Of a stretch of DNA of 64,000 nt, positions 1-8,492 are shown piece by piece. Position 1 is the first letter of the stretch; the number at the start of each line of letters is the position of its first letter. This DNA comes from JAKAGZ01 sp963748105 (GTDB lineage: Bacteria; Bacteroidota; Ignavibacteria; Ignavibacteriales; Ignavibacteriaceae): the NCBI GenBank assembly GCA_963748105.1, contig CAVVHP010000024.1:1-64000 (forward strand), in the 5' to 3' direction. The position numbers and the translations under genes are program-made. Under the pieces are notes generated by a model that saw only the letters and a list, made by a program, of their open reading frames with translations, did no database searches and was not told the DNA's origin.

Positions 1-838
1 TACCCGGATTTTCTCTGTATACTATTCCCGCTCCAAAAACAACATATGGTGAAATATTAAACCCGTCAAATAGATAGTATGCGCCCCCTATATTCAGGTA
101 TGAAAAGTCGTTCTTAAATGAATTAATTGCAGATAATTCGCCTCTCCCTGCACTAAGCTCTATGAAAAAATTGTGAGAGGTTTCCATTCTTAATTTAAGA
201 CCTAATGCCGGTCTCCACTCAGCATTGGAGTAATCACCGGAATATATCTGGCCGCCAACGTTAAGATTCAGTGAATATTTCCCTCTTGTGTCCGAAACAG
301 CTCGTCCCAGGTAATCCTGGCTTTTATTATCCAGTTCTTCTCTGGTATAATTAGTAAACGCAGGTTTTGAAAAATCATTCGGATTTTTTAACTGCCATAA
401 CCCACCTTTAACTCCCTCAATTACCATGCTTTCAACTGCTTTCTGAATAGCTTCAGTAACTGCAATACCTACAGGTTCATTATAAGTGAATCCCGTTTCA
501 GCCTGCAATAATTCATTCAGAGAAACAAATTTGTACACCCCGAGATCTATTTGCTGGGATAAAACTGTCTTAGTAGAGTAAACTGTTTTCAGCACTCTTC
601 CGTTTTGTGTGGAAACTGCTCTCAAATATACTGTTACTCTGTCCTGGTGATATTGCCCCGAAGCACTAAGCCCTAAATATTTAACTCCTTCGCCACCCGT
701 TAACACATTTGAATCGTATGAAATAATGCCGCCTTCAAAAATCATCCCCGCATAGAACAATGGAGGAAGATCAGCTAAGTTTCTTTCCGTCCGCGCCCAG
801 ATAATTTTCCCTGCTGGAACGAATAATCTTTCTTTCAT
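1..838 (-). CDS. csgG: CsgG-type curli secretion channel, C-terminal part in a second frame (runs off window)
   Basis: Pore-forming half of the outer-membrane lipoprotein CsgG, which exports curli subunits. An open frame runs from the ATG at 838 to the window edge, at least 279 codons without a stop. Segments such as SYDSNVLTGGEG (about residues 40-51), QDRVTVYLRAVS (65-76), GFTYNEPVG (116-124) and VKGGLW (143-148) match Escherichia coli CsgG in order. After that canonical end the protein continues for over 120 residues with alternating strands and a barrel-like tail (VFGAGIVY near 267-274), an extension absent from E. coli CsgG. Its ATG overlaps the stop of the N-terminal part (ATGA). The break falls in a normally continuous region, so it is either a frameshift/sequence error or a protein split in two. 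Confidence 0.85.
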   Translation of the reverse strand, partial: MKERLFVPAGKIIWARTERNLADLPPLFYAGMIFEGGIISYDSNVLTGGEGVKYLGLSASGQYHQDRVTVYLRAVSTQNGRVLKTVYSTKTVLSQQIDLGVYKFVSLNELLQAETGFTYNEPVGIAVTEAIQKAVESMVIEGVKGGLWQLKNPNDFSKPAFTNYTREELDNKSQDYLGRAVSDTRGKYSLNLNVGGQIYSGDYSNAEWRPALGLKLRMETSHNFFIELSAGRGELSAINSFKNDFSYLNIGGAYYLFDGFNISPYVVFGAGIVYRENPG

Positions 839-1179
839 TTAAGCAGGTCTGATAATCCCTCTCTTTCAATAGGAATAAACCAGCCGGAGTCCTCAAGCGA
901 TTTCATTAAAATGGATGTAGCTCCCTGTGTTACAGCGGTTGAAAAACTTGTTCCGGTTGTTGAAATTTTATATTGACCGGTCTGGTCCCTAAACGAATAT
1001 ACCGCAGCAACTATAGGTTCCTTAGGCGGCGGCAATGTTTCAAGGACTGTGTCCATCATTGTTCTTGAGCCTATAGTAGCGTTAGAAGTACGGAACGGTT
1101 CAAACGAAGCGCATCCTGCAAATAATTGTATAAGGATTAAGATAAAAAAACAACCTGCTATTTTCTGGAATTTATGCAT
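835..1179 (-). CDS. csgG: CsgG-type curli secretion channel, N-terminal part
   Basis: N-terminal third of CsgG (114 aa). A lipoprotein signal peptide ends in a lipobox LFAGC, with the acylated Cys at residue 23. The CsgG signature follows: PIVAAVYSFRDQTGQYK (residues 55-71), FSTAVTQGA and DSGWFIPIEREGL (97-109), colinear with E. coli CsgG. Translation stops after SDLLK, exactly where E. coli continues as NLLNERKII, and the rest of the protein resumes in the -1 frame from an overlapping ATG at 838. It lies just downstream of csgF in the same operon. Either a one-base error or mutation splits a single gene, or the two halves are made separately by coupled translation. I favour the first. Confidence 0.85.
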   Translation of the reverse strand: MHKFQKIAGCFFILILIQLFAGCASFEPFRTSNATIGSRTMMDTVLETLPPPKEPIVAAVYSFRDQTGQYKISTTGTSFSTAVTQGATSILMKSLEDSGWFIPIEREGLSDLLK

Positions 1180-1193
1180 GTAATTTTCTCGAA

Positions 1194-1623
1194 TTAATAA
1201 AATGGAACAATAACACTTGTTTGCCCGCCTGTTGAATTATCCAGTATACTAATATGTATTCCATCACTTCCCGGATTTATATCAATTATATAATTTCCGA
1301 ATTGATAATGTCCTTTATTCAAAGCATTTTCACCAAATACCTGGGATATTATTTTTTGTGAAAGCTGGCTTAAAATTGCACTGTTAAGATTCGATTGAAA
1401 ATTTTGAAGGGGGTCATTACTATAAGGATTATATGAAGAAGATGAACCTGCCGTAAAATGTTTTTCTGCCGTGGCTTCAGCCATTAACCAGGCACCATTA
1501 AATGAGCTGCCGCCAAAGTTAGGATTAATGGGCGTATAAACAAGTTGTTGAGCAAAGAAGTATTGCTGCACGTAATTAAAAGAAATAAAGTAAAAAACAA
1601 AAACTAATTGTAGTATATTTCAT
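1194..1623 (-). CDS. csgF: CsgF-like curli assembly factor (signal peptide in a shifted frame)
   Basis: CsgF is a small secreted partner that caps the CsgG pore and links export to fibre nucleation. The conserved body is present: TPINPNFGGSSFNGAWLM near the mature start, a linker with Ser/Asn-rich sequence, then DIN-G-D-G and a TGG-QTSVIVPFY tail like E. coli CsgF. The longest uninterrupted frame starts only at a GTG at 1571, inside the signal peptide. An ATG with a good AGGA site lies at 1623, but its frame stops after about 15 codons. A single-base change just after this ATG would give a normal signal peptide ending FFAQQ. I therefore take 1623 as the original start and call a one-base frame break. 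Confidence 0.75.
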
Positions 1624-1649
1624 TATAGTTCCTCGAATATTTTTAATTA

Positions 1650-2438
1650 CTAATAAATTCCTGTCCCTTTTAAATCCTCTCCCTGTAATTCCTTCTGGAT
1701 TTGCTGGTAATTTGCCAGGTACGATAATGCCATTTGGGTCCCCTTTTCAGCGTCCGTTTTTATTGTCTCGTACCTTGGCTGGATAAATTTTTGAAAAATA
1801 TAGTTCCCATTAACTTTTATCAGTATTACCGTCCCAAACCTTGGGAGAGGTTTTTCTTCTATCACAATTGTATAATCATTCATAAATGCAGGGGGATTAA
1901 AGTTTTTATTAAATAGATCAACAAAATCTCTCCCCCATTTGCTTTGAGTACGATCTATTACCAGTCCGCCAATCCCCAGGCTTTCACTACCTGGAGTATG
2001 CTGCATTCCAGAAATGTTATGTGTTGCTTTATTTATTTTGTCTTTGTGATTAGCTAAATTTTGAAGTGTATCAATCCGGGGTTGAATACTTATAAATGTT
2101 AATTTAATTTTTAATTTTTGTCCGGGATAAATTTTATACGAATTGGTAATTCTATTTTTGTTTATGTCATATATTTCAGACCATCCAAAACCATCACCAA
2201 GTTTTTTGGTGGAAATCTCCCATAGATTATCACCGGGCTTAACAGTATAAGTAATGGTTGTATCCCTGTAACTATATTTTAGACTGTCTTGTTCTGCTGA
2301 CACTTTTTCTATTTCCCCTTTGTTCGGATCATCCTTGCCAACACGACTATAAATACTAGTCGAATATCCAGCACTGCTGCAATATAGAATTATGAATAAA
2401 GCGCTAACAATTCTTAAATGACTCATATACACTATCAT
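1650..2438 (-). CDS. csgE: LysM-CsgE fusion, curli secretion accessory protein
   Basis: 262 aa exported protein with two parts. An N-terminal signal segment (VSALFIILY, about residues 11-19) is followed by a LysM peptidoglycan-binding domain at about 61-111 (YTVKPGDNLWEIS, then YPGQKLKI). After a linker comes a CsgE domain at about 157-250: GLVIDRTQSKWGRDF, IVIEEKPLPRFGT and IFQKFIQP align with E. coli CsgE, which gates the CsgG pore and delivers subunits. Classical CsgE is about 130 aa with no LysM, so this is a fusion that could tether the adaptor to peptidoglycan (inference). The start could also be the second Met at 2426. It lies between the CheW-like gene and csgF in one operon. Confidence 0.85.
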   Translation of the reverse strand: MIVYMSHLRIVSALFIILYCSSAGYSTSIYSRVGKDDPNKGEIEKVSAEQDSLKYSYRDTTITYTVKPGDNLWEISTKKLGDGFGWSEIYDINKNRITNSYKIYPGQKLKIKLTFISIQPRIDTLQNLANHKDKINKATHNISGMQHTPGSESLGIGGLVIDRTQSKWGRDFVDLFNKNFNPPAFMNDYTIVIEEKPLPRFGTVILIKVNGNYIFQKFIQPRYETIKTDAEKGTQMALSYLANYQQIQKELQGEDLKGTGIY

Positions 2439-2456
2439 TTTACCGTTTAATAAGCA

Positions 2457-2984
2457 TTAATTATCTCCCTGCCTGTACATTCCGCTATAATAAGGAGTCT
2501 CTCTAAATGCTTTACCAGCCGTTGAAATATTTGCAAGTTTTGTCAATTCTTTAGAGATTCTTTCCAGGTCCGGTATTAATATCTGCCTATCCTGAAACTT
2601 TAACACGCCGCTTAAGTATTTTTTATTATTCAATAATTTCAGGTCCAGAGAATTCTCTACAAATATTTTATCTGTAGTAACAATCTCTACTACCTTGTCA
2701 ACCAGAAAAGCAATCCTTTTGCCAAAAACATCAACCAATATAGCGCGACAGCCATTAATTATATCCATTTCAGGGTAACCCAATAGCCTGTGCAACGGTA
2801 TTACCTTATATTCCAAATCGCCAAGATATATTGTAGCTTCGTTAAAAGTATTAATTTTTATTTTAACGTCTTTTGCTAATATTATATCCGAAACAATTTG
2901 GATATCTATGCAAAATTCTTGTTTGCTAATTTCAAAAATTAACAATCCATTGAGTCCTTTTAAGTTTTCCTGGTTAATTGTCAT
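2457..2984 (-). CDS. CheW-domain protein, first gene of the curli operon
   Basis: 175 aa cytoplasmic protein without signal or membrane segment. Nearly the whole length fits a CheW-like domain: LLIFEISKQEFCIDIQIVSDII at the start, then YLGDLEYKVIPLHRLLG and RAILVDVFGKRIAFLVDKV, and ILIPDLERI near the end. CheW domains couple receptors to CheA kinases. No CheA or receptor is visible in this window. The gene starts 61 bases after a strong -24/-12 promoter candidate and is separated from the LysM-CsgE gene by only 18 bases, so co-transcription with the curli genes is likely. Its role there is unknown: it may report on a chemosensory array or act as a stand-alone scaffold. Confidence 0.8.
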   Translation of the reverse strand: MTINQENLKGLNGLLIFEISKQEFCIDIQIVSDIILAKDVKIKINTFNEATIYLGDLEYKVIPLHRLLGYPEMDIINGCRAILVDVFGKRIAFLVDKVVEIVTTDKIFVENSLDLKLLNNKKYLSGVLKFQDRQILIPDLERISKELTKLANISTAGKAFRETPYYSGMYRQGDN

Positions 2985-3044
2985 TCTAAATTATTCTGGA
3001 CAACATAAGTGATTTAGTCACTCTATTTTATAGACAATATATGG

Positions 3045-3060
3045 TGCAAAAATAATGCCC
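3045..3060 (-). promoter_or_regulatory. Candidate sigma-54 (-24/-12) promoter for the curli operon
   Basis: On the minus strand the sequence reads GGGCATTATTTTTGCA. It has GG and GC separated by exactly ten bases, the spacing of the sigma-54 consensus TGGCACG-N4-TTGCA; only the first T and part of the CACG block differ. It sits 61 bases before the CheW start codon, leaving a plausible 5' leader. The adjacent gene encodes a sigma-54 activator with an intact GAFTGA motif. Confidence 0.65.
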
Positions 3061-3222
3061 ATTTATTAACTTTATTTTTATCCAATAATCGTAATATATT
3101 TTGTTATTGTCCTGTTTTTAATCAGATTTTTAGATATTATTTAAGAAAGGTTTTTAGACACTACTATAATAAGGTTGAACTGATAGCTATATTTAGTTCT
3201 ATTGGAAGTGGTTAGATAGGAA

Positions 3223-3244
3223 TTACAGTTACCTACTACTGTAA
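3223..3244. promoter_or_regulatory. Inverted repeat, candidate activator binding site
   Basis: Perfect 7-bp inverted repeat TTACAGT / ACTGTAA around an 8-bp spacer. It lies about 165 bp upstream of the -24 element, within the usual range for enhancer sites of NtrC-type activators. Assignment to the neighbouring regulator is inference. Confidence 0.4.
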
Positions 3245-3474
3245 GATTTTTAACCCCTTTATATTTGATTAAATGGTTTTGTGAGATTTAAGATTATAAA
3301 TAAATAATTTGGGCTATTTTTCCACTTAGTTTTATAGATTCTACCAGCCAAAATATGTGCATAGATTTTGATTGACCACAAATACATTGTTCTTTAAGTT
3401 ACCAAATAAGGAATATTTTAGCATTTTAATCTATTATATAAAGTGACCGTATTAGTAATTAGATTTCCTATACC

Positions 3475-4830
3475 TTATGTGGGTGTTATTGAATATAATT
3501 TAATTTTAGTGTAAAGAGTTTGTTTTGAAATTCCCAGTAGTTTTGTCGCTTTAGTTTTATTCCAATTTACTTTATCCAGGACATACTTTATGTGCATTTT
3601 TTCAACTTCTGAGAGTCTAAGATCTTCAAGATTATCCTTGTAGCTATAATCTGGTATTTTAGTAAGAAGTATGTTTTCTTTTTCCAACACTTCACCCTTG
3701 GCTAGTAAAACACCCTGCATCAGGATATTCTTCAACTCTCTAATATTACCAACCCACTCATAATTATGCAGAATATCAATTACCTCATAAGGTATTTTAA
3801 TTACATTTTTGTGTAATTCATTGTTTATTTTTTTTAAAAAATGTACAACTAATAAAGAAATGTCACTTTTCCTATCGCGTAGCGGAGGAACATTTAATCT
3901 GAATACATTCAATCTGTAATAAAGATCTTCTCTGAACTTTCCTTCCTTCACTAACCTTTCAAGGTTTTTATTAGTAGCAGCAATAATCCGGGCATTCATA
4001 GAAATGGTGGTTTCCCCTCCAACTCTTTCAAATTCCCGCTCCTGTATAACCCTTAGAAGTTTAACCTGCAGGTTAGGGGAAATATCTCCAATTTCATCCA
4101 AAAAAATCGTGCCGTTCTCTGCCAGCTCGAATTTTCCTTTCTTATCTCTGATTGCTCCCGTAAATGCACCCTTAACGTGTCCGAATAATTCACTTTCCAG
4201 CAGAGTCTCAGGCAATGCTGCTGAATTAACCGCAATATATGGTTTATCTTTCGTAACACCACTGTAATGAATTGTTCTGCTGATTAATTCTTTGCCGGTT
4301 CCACTTTCTCCCTGAATTAGCACATTTATTCTGCTTGATGAAATTTTGCCAATTTTTTTCAGAATGTCTTTTATCTGTGGCGACTTTCCGATAATTGCCT
4401 CATCACCGCTTTCTCGACCGAACGCAATTTTTGTAATGTCTTCAAGTCTATCTTCTAGCGAGCTCGTTTCAAGGGCATTATTGATAATAACTTTCAGGTT
4501 GGAAATATCAATTGGTTTTTCAACATAATCATAAGCACCCTGTTGAATCGCAGAAATAATGGTATCCATCTCATCAACTGCGGTTATCATGATCACAGGC
4601 ACGCCGGATTTATTTTCTTTTATCTCTCTTAAAACACCTAATCCGTCAAGCTCCGGCATAACCATATCAGTAAGTACGAGGTCGGGCTTTTTTTCATCGA
4701 AAATTTTAAGCCCCTCTTTACCATTATACGCCAAAGATACATCATAGCCGAGCCCGGTAATAAATATCTCCAGGGTTTCTAATGTAGATTCGTCATCATC
4801 AATAACGAGTATATTTTTTTTCTCTTCCAT
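3475..4830 (-). CDS. NtrC-type sigma-54-dependent response regulator
   Basis: 451 aa. A receiver domain occupies residues 1-120 with acidic pocket D11-D13, phosphoacceptor D55 and K105. The AAA+ activator domain follows, with Walker A GESGTGKE (174-181), an intact sigma-54 contact loop GAFTGA (221-226) and Walker B FLDE (243-246). The C-terminal Fis-type helix-turn-helix is WNKTKATKLLGISKQTLY. All catalytic elements are intact. It is the second gene of an operon with the histidine kinase upstream (3-base gap) and should be phosphorylated by it. The nearby -24/-12 promoter before the curli genes makes that operon the obvious first target, which is inference from position. Confidence 0.93.
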   Translation of the reverse strand: MEEKKNILVIDDDESTLETLEIFITGLGYDVSLAYNGKEGLKIFDEKKPDLVLTDMVMPELDGLGVLREIKENKSGVPVIMITAVDEMDTIISAIQQGAYDYVEKPIDISNLKVIINNALETSSLEDRLEDITKIAFGRESGDEAIIGKSPQIKDILKKIGKISSSRINVLIQGESGTGKELISRTIHYSGVTKDKPYIAVNSAALPETLLESELFGHVKGAFTGAIRDKKGKFELAENGTIFLDEIGDISPNLQVKLLRVIQEREFERVGGETTISMNARIIAATNKNLERLVKEGKFREDLYYRLNVFRLNVPPLRDRKSDISLLVVHFLKKINNELHKNVIKIPYEVIDILHNYEWVGNIRELKNILMQGVLLAKGEVLEKENILLTKIPDYSYKDNLEDLRLSEVEKMHIKYVLDKVNWNKTKATKLLGISKQTLYTKIKLYSITPT

Positions 4831-4833
4831 TTA

Positions 4834-7029
4834 TTATATAATCGGAAACCTCAATTCGAATGTTGTGTTGCCCGGGCTGGAACTTATTAAATTAATTTTA
4901 GCATTGTTTGCTTCAAGCACATTTTTAATAATAGATAATCCAAGTCCCGTTCCCTTTTTCTTGGTAGTGAAAAATGGCTCGTAAACTTTATCAGGATTAG
5001 CAATGCCACAGCCTGAATCTTTTATTAGGATTATAAATTCTTTGTTTTTTTTGTCAATATCGGATGACAAAATAATTTTTCCATTTTCTTCGATAGCTTC
5101 AATTGAATTCTCAATAAGATGATAAAATACCGTTTCCAATTTATCCTTTGCCGCTAATATTTTGGTATCTTCAATGTGATTTTCAATCACTATTGATTTT
5201 TTTTCTAGCAAAGGATTTAAGAGAAACTTGATCTCTTCTATAGTCTTATAAATTGATACTTCTACAATATTTTTTTTATTAGCACTTGAATACTGAAGAA
5301 CCTCATTCATCAGACGGGATAATCTTTTCACCTCTTTTTGCAGTAGCTGGAATGATTTCTTCCTAATAGGATCATCATCACTGGAATTGCTGAGCATGTC
5401 AATATTCATCTTAATTGAATTAAGAGGTGTTTTCATCTCATGGGATATATACGCTGCCATTTTACCAATTGCTGCCAATTTTTCAAATTTAAGATGGAAA
5501 TCTTCCGAAGATTTACTTGTTGTAACGTCTTTGAAAATAAGGCCGACATACTTAATGTTGTTATCAGCATCAGTTATTGGGAAAAAAACAGATTCAAATA
5601 TCCTTGTCCCTGGTTCAATTTCATACTCGCTGATATAATTTTTAATCTTACCATCATTAAAAACTTCCCTTATATGGTCCTCACTTCTTTTAATATATTT
5701 ATCCGGTAAATCATAAACTTCATTTAATCTTTTATTATAAAGTCGCTCCTGTGTCATGTCCATACTCTTCAATGCACTTTGGTTAAATGCTTTCATCCTG
5801 AAATTCCTGTCGTATATTATTATTGATTCCGATATTGAATCAAAAATCTTTGAAAAGAAATTTTCATTATTGATTGCATCACCAAGTAATCCTGAAAAGT
5901 TGTTTTTAGTCCTGCTGAATATAATATGCCCGGTCAAATTATTAAGATCATCCTTTACATCGGAAATAGTTAATTCTACAAGTTTTTTGTTTTCGGTTTT
6001 ACTATTTAATTTAATTTCCAAATGAGTGATTTGTTTATCATTTAGAATATTCATCACTCTGGATTTATTATCCCATTCCAAATCCAGCGGAATGACATTA
6101 AAGAAATTTTCCCCTACAATATTTTCTTTACATATTTCAAGTATCTGTTTAGCACCACTGCTTATTTCCATTACATTATATTTCGTGTCAGTAACGGTTA
6201 CAGCGTCATCTAGATTATTGAATAAATTTTCCTGAAGCAGATGGTTCCCGTTTCCCTCAAACAGATAAGGTGTATTAGTTTTGAATGCTATAAAATGTGA
6301 TATTTCGTTTTCGTAATTTAAGTAAGGGATAATTTTTTGCTCATCAAGATATATACTTCCGTCTTTTCGCTTGTTAAATAACCTCTCTTCCCAGATCTTC
6401 CCGCTTTTCAAAGTCTGCCACATTTTTTTATAAAACTCAAAATCATGCACGTGAGATTTTAAAATTCTGGGACTCTTCCCTCTGATCTCATTTATATTAT
6501 ATTGTGTAAGACGTGTAAAGGGTTCATTGACCCACTCAATATATCCCTCAGGATCCGTAATTATAACAGCGTTCGGCAAAGATTCAAATAGAGACTTTAG
6601 CACCTCCAACCCATCAACTGAATTTCCAAAGTTATTGGTTTCAAACATTTCCCCAAGGATGAGGTTATTTTTTAGTGGACTAAGTGTAAGCTCATACAAA
6701 TCAATAAGATTGGTATTAAGTGATAATGTTTCAGTAATATTCTCGTTATTCTTATTTAACTCTCTAATTCTCTGTTTTAAATTGTAATTAAAACTATCCC
6801 GGAATACGGCATAAATCGAAGTACCTAGTAATTGTTCATCATTTTTTTTGACTTTATTCTGGAAGGCTTTATTGACCGATTTAATATTTCCTGCGGGATC
6901 TATAATAAATTTGATAATTTGAGATTTGTAATAAGTCTCGTAGAGAAGATCAATATCTTTGAAAATTGGATCAATATCCAAAGAATTTTTTAGAATGGAA
7001 TTTACACTTTCAGTCACCAATAACTCCAA
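4834..7029 (-). CDS. PAS-domain sensor histidine kinase
   Basis: 731 aa, with no clear transmembrane segment or signal peptide, so probably a soluble cytoplasmic sensor. Several PAS-like domains fill the first 500 residues (for example SLPNAVIITDPEGYIEWVN and SISESIIIYDRNFRMKAFN), suggesting more than one small-molecule or redox input. The kinase core has the H-box SHEMKTPLN with His530, the N-box HLIENSIEAI, and G-boxes DSGCGI and GTGLGLSIIKN, all intact. It ends 3 bases before the NtrC-type regulator and is its likely partner. The ligand cannot be told from sequence. Confidence 0.92.
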   Translation of the reverse strand: MELLVTESVNSILKNSLDIDPIFKDIDLLYETYYKSQIIKFIIDPAGNIKSVNKAFQNKVKKNDEQLLGTSIYAVFRDSFNYNLKQRIRELNKNNENITETLSLNTNLIDLYELTLSPLKNNLILGEMFETNNFGNSVDGLEVLKSLFESLPNAVIITDPEGYIEWVNEPFTRLTQYNINEIRGKSPRILKSHVHDFEFYKKMWQTLKSGKIWEERLFNKRKDGSIYLDEQKIIPYLNYENEISHFIAFKTNTPYLFEGNGNHLLQENLFNNLDDAVTVTDTKYNVMEISSGAKQILEICKENIVGENFFNVIPLDLEWDNKSRVMNILNDKQITHLEIKLNSKTENKKLVELTISDVKDDLNNLTGHIIFSRTKNNFSGLLGDAINNENFFSKIFDSISESIIIYDRNFRMKAFNQSALKSMDMTQERLYNKRLNEVYDLPDKYIKRSEDHIREVFNDGKIKNYISEYEIEPGTRIFESVFFPITDADNNIKYVGLIFKDVTTSKSSEDFHLKFEKLAAIGKMAAYISHEMKTPLNSIKMNIDMLSNSSDDDPIRKKSFQLLQKEVKRLSRLMNEVLQYSSANKKNIVEVSIYKTIEEIKFLLNPLLEKKSIVIENHIEDTKILAAKDKLETVFYHLIENSIEAIEENGKIILSSDIDKKNKEFIILIKDSGCGIANPDKVYEPFFTTKKKGTGLGLSIIKNVLEANNAKINLISSSPGNTTFELRFPII

Positions 7030-7701
7030 TTTCCAACAAAAACTTCAAAACATTTAATACAGATCTGCTGTTTCAACATTTGAAATTATTTGCCCTTTCT
7101 TCACAATAGTTCCGTGCGGTAAAAGTACGCCCAACTGATAATCCATCACTTTTAAGAATACTTTAGATTTTTATAATTATCAAAGTCTCTACTTTACACA
7201 TTGATAAGGAAACTGCATAAAAGTTAAGATGTAATATATAATAGCCAGAAGATGTGTCCTTGCGGAATATTGTAGCCTAAATTCAATTTTTCTAGACAAA
7301 TTGTTCCCAAAATAGGCAACCAATCACGAACAGTACCAGGAAGTCAGCACAAGGGCACAACAATTTTTAATCCAAAATATTATTGCGACCTGGCAAGTTC
7401 CCTTATTTTAAATATAATGTCAAGAAAATTGACCTATATGTGTGCAAAGAATTATCTAACGGTATGGTTCATTGAGTTAACGGCAAAAGATTTTACGGAT
7501 GCAATCAGTTTATAGGGAATCGTCTAAATATTAGACTCCCCCCAGCCCATAAATAATTACTGAGTTAGTGTTAATATATTGTAGCCTGAAAGTGTGGAGT
7601 GATATTTCGGGAATCGCAAAAAAATAATAATATACTTGGATTCACATTTTCAAATCCCAGAATACTAAATTTTATTTATATTAGATTAGCTGAGTTTAAA
7701 A
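7030..7701. other. Intergenic region, no gene seen
   Basis: 672 bases between the kinase start and the tRNA terminator. The part next to 7029 should hold the promoter of the kinase-regulator operon, but I cannot point to a clear -35/-10 or -24/-12 pair. No open frame, repeat or RNA structure convinces me. Confidence 0.5.
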
Positions 7702-7739
7702 CAAAAAACCCCGAATATGTTTTATATTCGAGGTTTTTA
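7702..7739 (-). terminator. Rho-independent terminator of tRNA-CAT
   Basis: Hairpin with arms of the type CCTCGAATAT / ATATTCGGGG followed on the minus strand by a T-run, directly after the tRNA 3' end. A diverged copy of this terminator with the tRNA 3' half occurs at 63489-63568. Confidence 0.8.
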
Positions 7740-7741
7740 AG

Positions 7742-7815
7742 TGGGCCCAGATGGACTTGAACCACCGACCCTCTGATTATGAGTCAGATGCTCTAACCAA
7801 CTGAGCTATAGGCCC
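7742..7815 (-). tRNA. tRNA with CAT anticodon (Met elongator or Ile2)
   Basis: 74-nt cloverleaf. The acceptor stem GGGCCTA pairs with TGGGCCC, with one G-U pair. The D-loop is AGCTCAGTTGGTTAGAGC, the anticodon stem TCTGA/TCAGA encloses loop CTCATAA (anticodon CAT), and the T-arm is GGTGG-TTCAAGT-CCATC. The discriminator is A and CCA is not encoded. CAT may be elongator Met or lysidine-modified Ile2; I cannot separate them here. Confidence 0.93.
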
Positions 7816-7902
7816 TAAAAATGTCTCCAAAAATAATATTTATATTGGCATTTTGCAATTTTTATAATGTAATTATTGATAATAAAAAGCAATTCTGCAT
7901 AT

Positions 7903-8418
7903 TTATTTTATTATAGTGGAATCAATCTGAATATTATCTTTAAAATTTCTTTTAATATATAAACTTCCTTTTGGAGTGAATGAAAGCCATTCACCCTCTT
8001 TCTTTCCCATAGAATAGTCACCGGATTCTTTCAGCATTCCATTAGAGAAATACCATTTCCAGGTGCTGTCAGGACTATCATACTTAAATTTGCCTATCGA
8101 TACAATTTTTCCATCCGGAAAATAATATTGCCAAATGCCCTCATTTTTACCATTGTCTATGAGCCCTTTCATTTCAATAATTCTATTTTTATTACGAAGA
8201 ACAAACTCACCGTTCATTTTACCTTTCAAAACTTTATACTCAATAAATTTATCACCCACTTTACCCTTCACCTTTCCTGTAAAAGGCTGAGCGTCATTAT
8301 TTTTATAAATAAGTCCTTCTTTTGTAGTCAAATTTCTTCCATCATCATACTTTTTACCACACCCTGAAAAAAACAGGACCACTATAATTGGGAATAAATA
8401 TTTATAATTTACAATCAT
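7903..8418 (-). CDS. Lipoprotein with MORN-like repeats
   Basis: 171 aa. The signal peptide ends in a lipobox FFSGC (Cys at residue 20), so the protein is probably membrane anchored. The mature part has repeated MORN_2-type units of the pattern G-x-W-x-x-Y-x-x-x-G (IWQYYFPDGK, TWKWYFSNGM, EWLSFTPKGS), as in YwqK-family proteins common in this lineage. Such repeats form beta-hairpin rods, and function is generally unknown. It stands alone between the tRNA and the HIT gene, reading in the same direction. Confidence 0.7.
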   Translation of the reverse strand: MIVNYKYLFPIIVVLFFSGCGKKYDDGRNLTTKEGLIYKNNDAQPFTGKVKGKVGDKFIEYKVLKGKMNGEFVLRNKNRIIEMKGLIDNGKNEGIWQYYFPDGKIVSIGKFKYDSPDSTWKWYFSNGMLKESGDYSMGKKEGEWLSFTPKGSLYIKRNFKDNIQIDSTIIK

Positions 8419-8492
8419 AAATCCGTTATCGTGAATTATTTAAAATTGAGAAAATAGAAATGAATAATATTGAAGCACAGACCAACAGGATG

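Larger units (their letters stand above)
2985..3474. other. Intergenic region upstream of the curli operon
   Basis: 490 bases without a convincing gene between the CheW-like gene and the 3' end of the NtrC-type regulator. It holds the -24/-12 promoter at 3045-3060 and a palindrome at 3223-3244, described separately. The remainder is AT-rich with no other structure I can support. Confidence 0.6.

Noticed and set aside
829..842. Programmed -1 frameshift in csgG
   Set aside because: No X-XXY-YYZ slippery heptamer in phase and no obvious downstream stimulator; an ordinary indel or coupled start is simpler.
7030..7701. Search for an RNA gene or riboswitch in the long gap before the kinase
   Set aside because: No stable hairpin set or recognised aptamer pattern; only AT-rich sequence.
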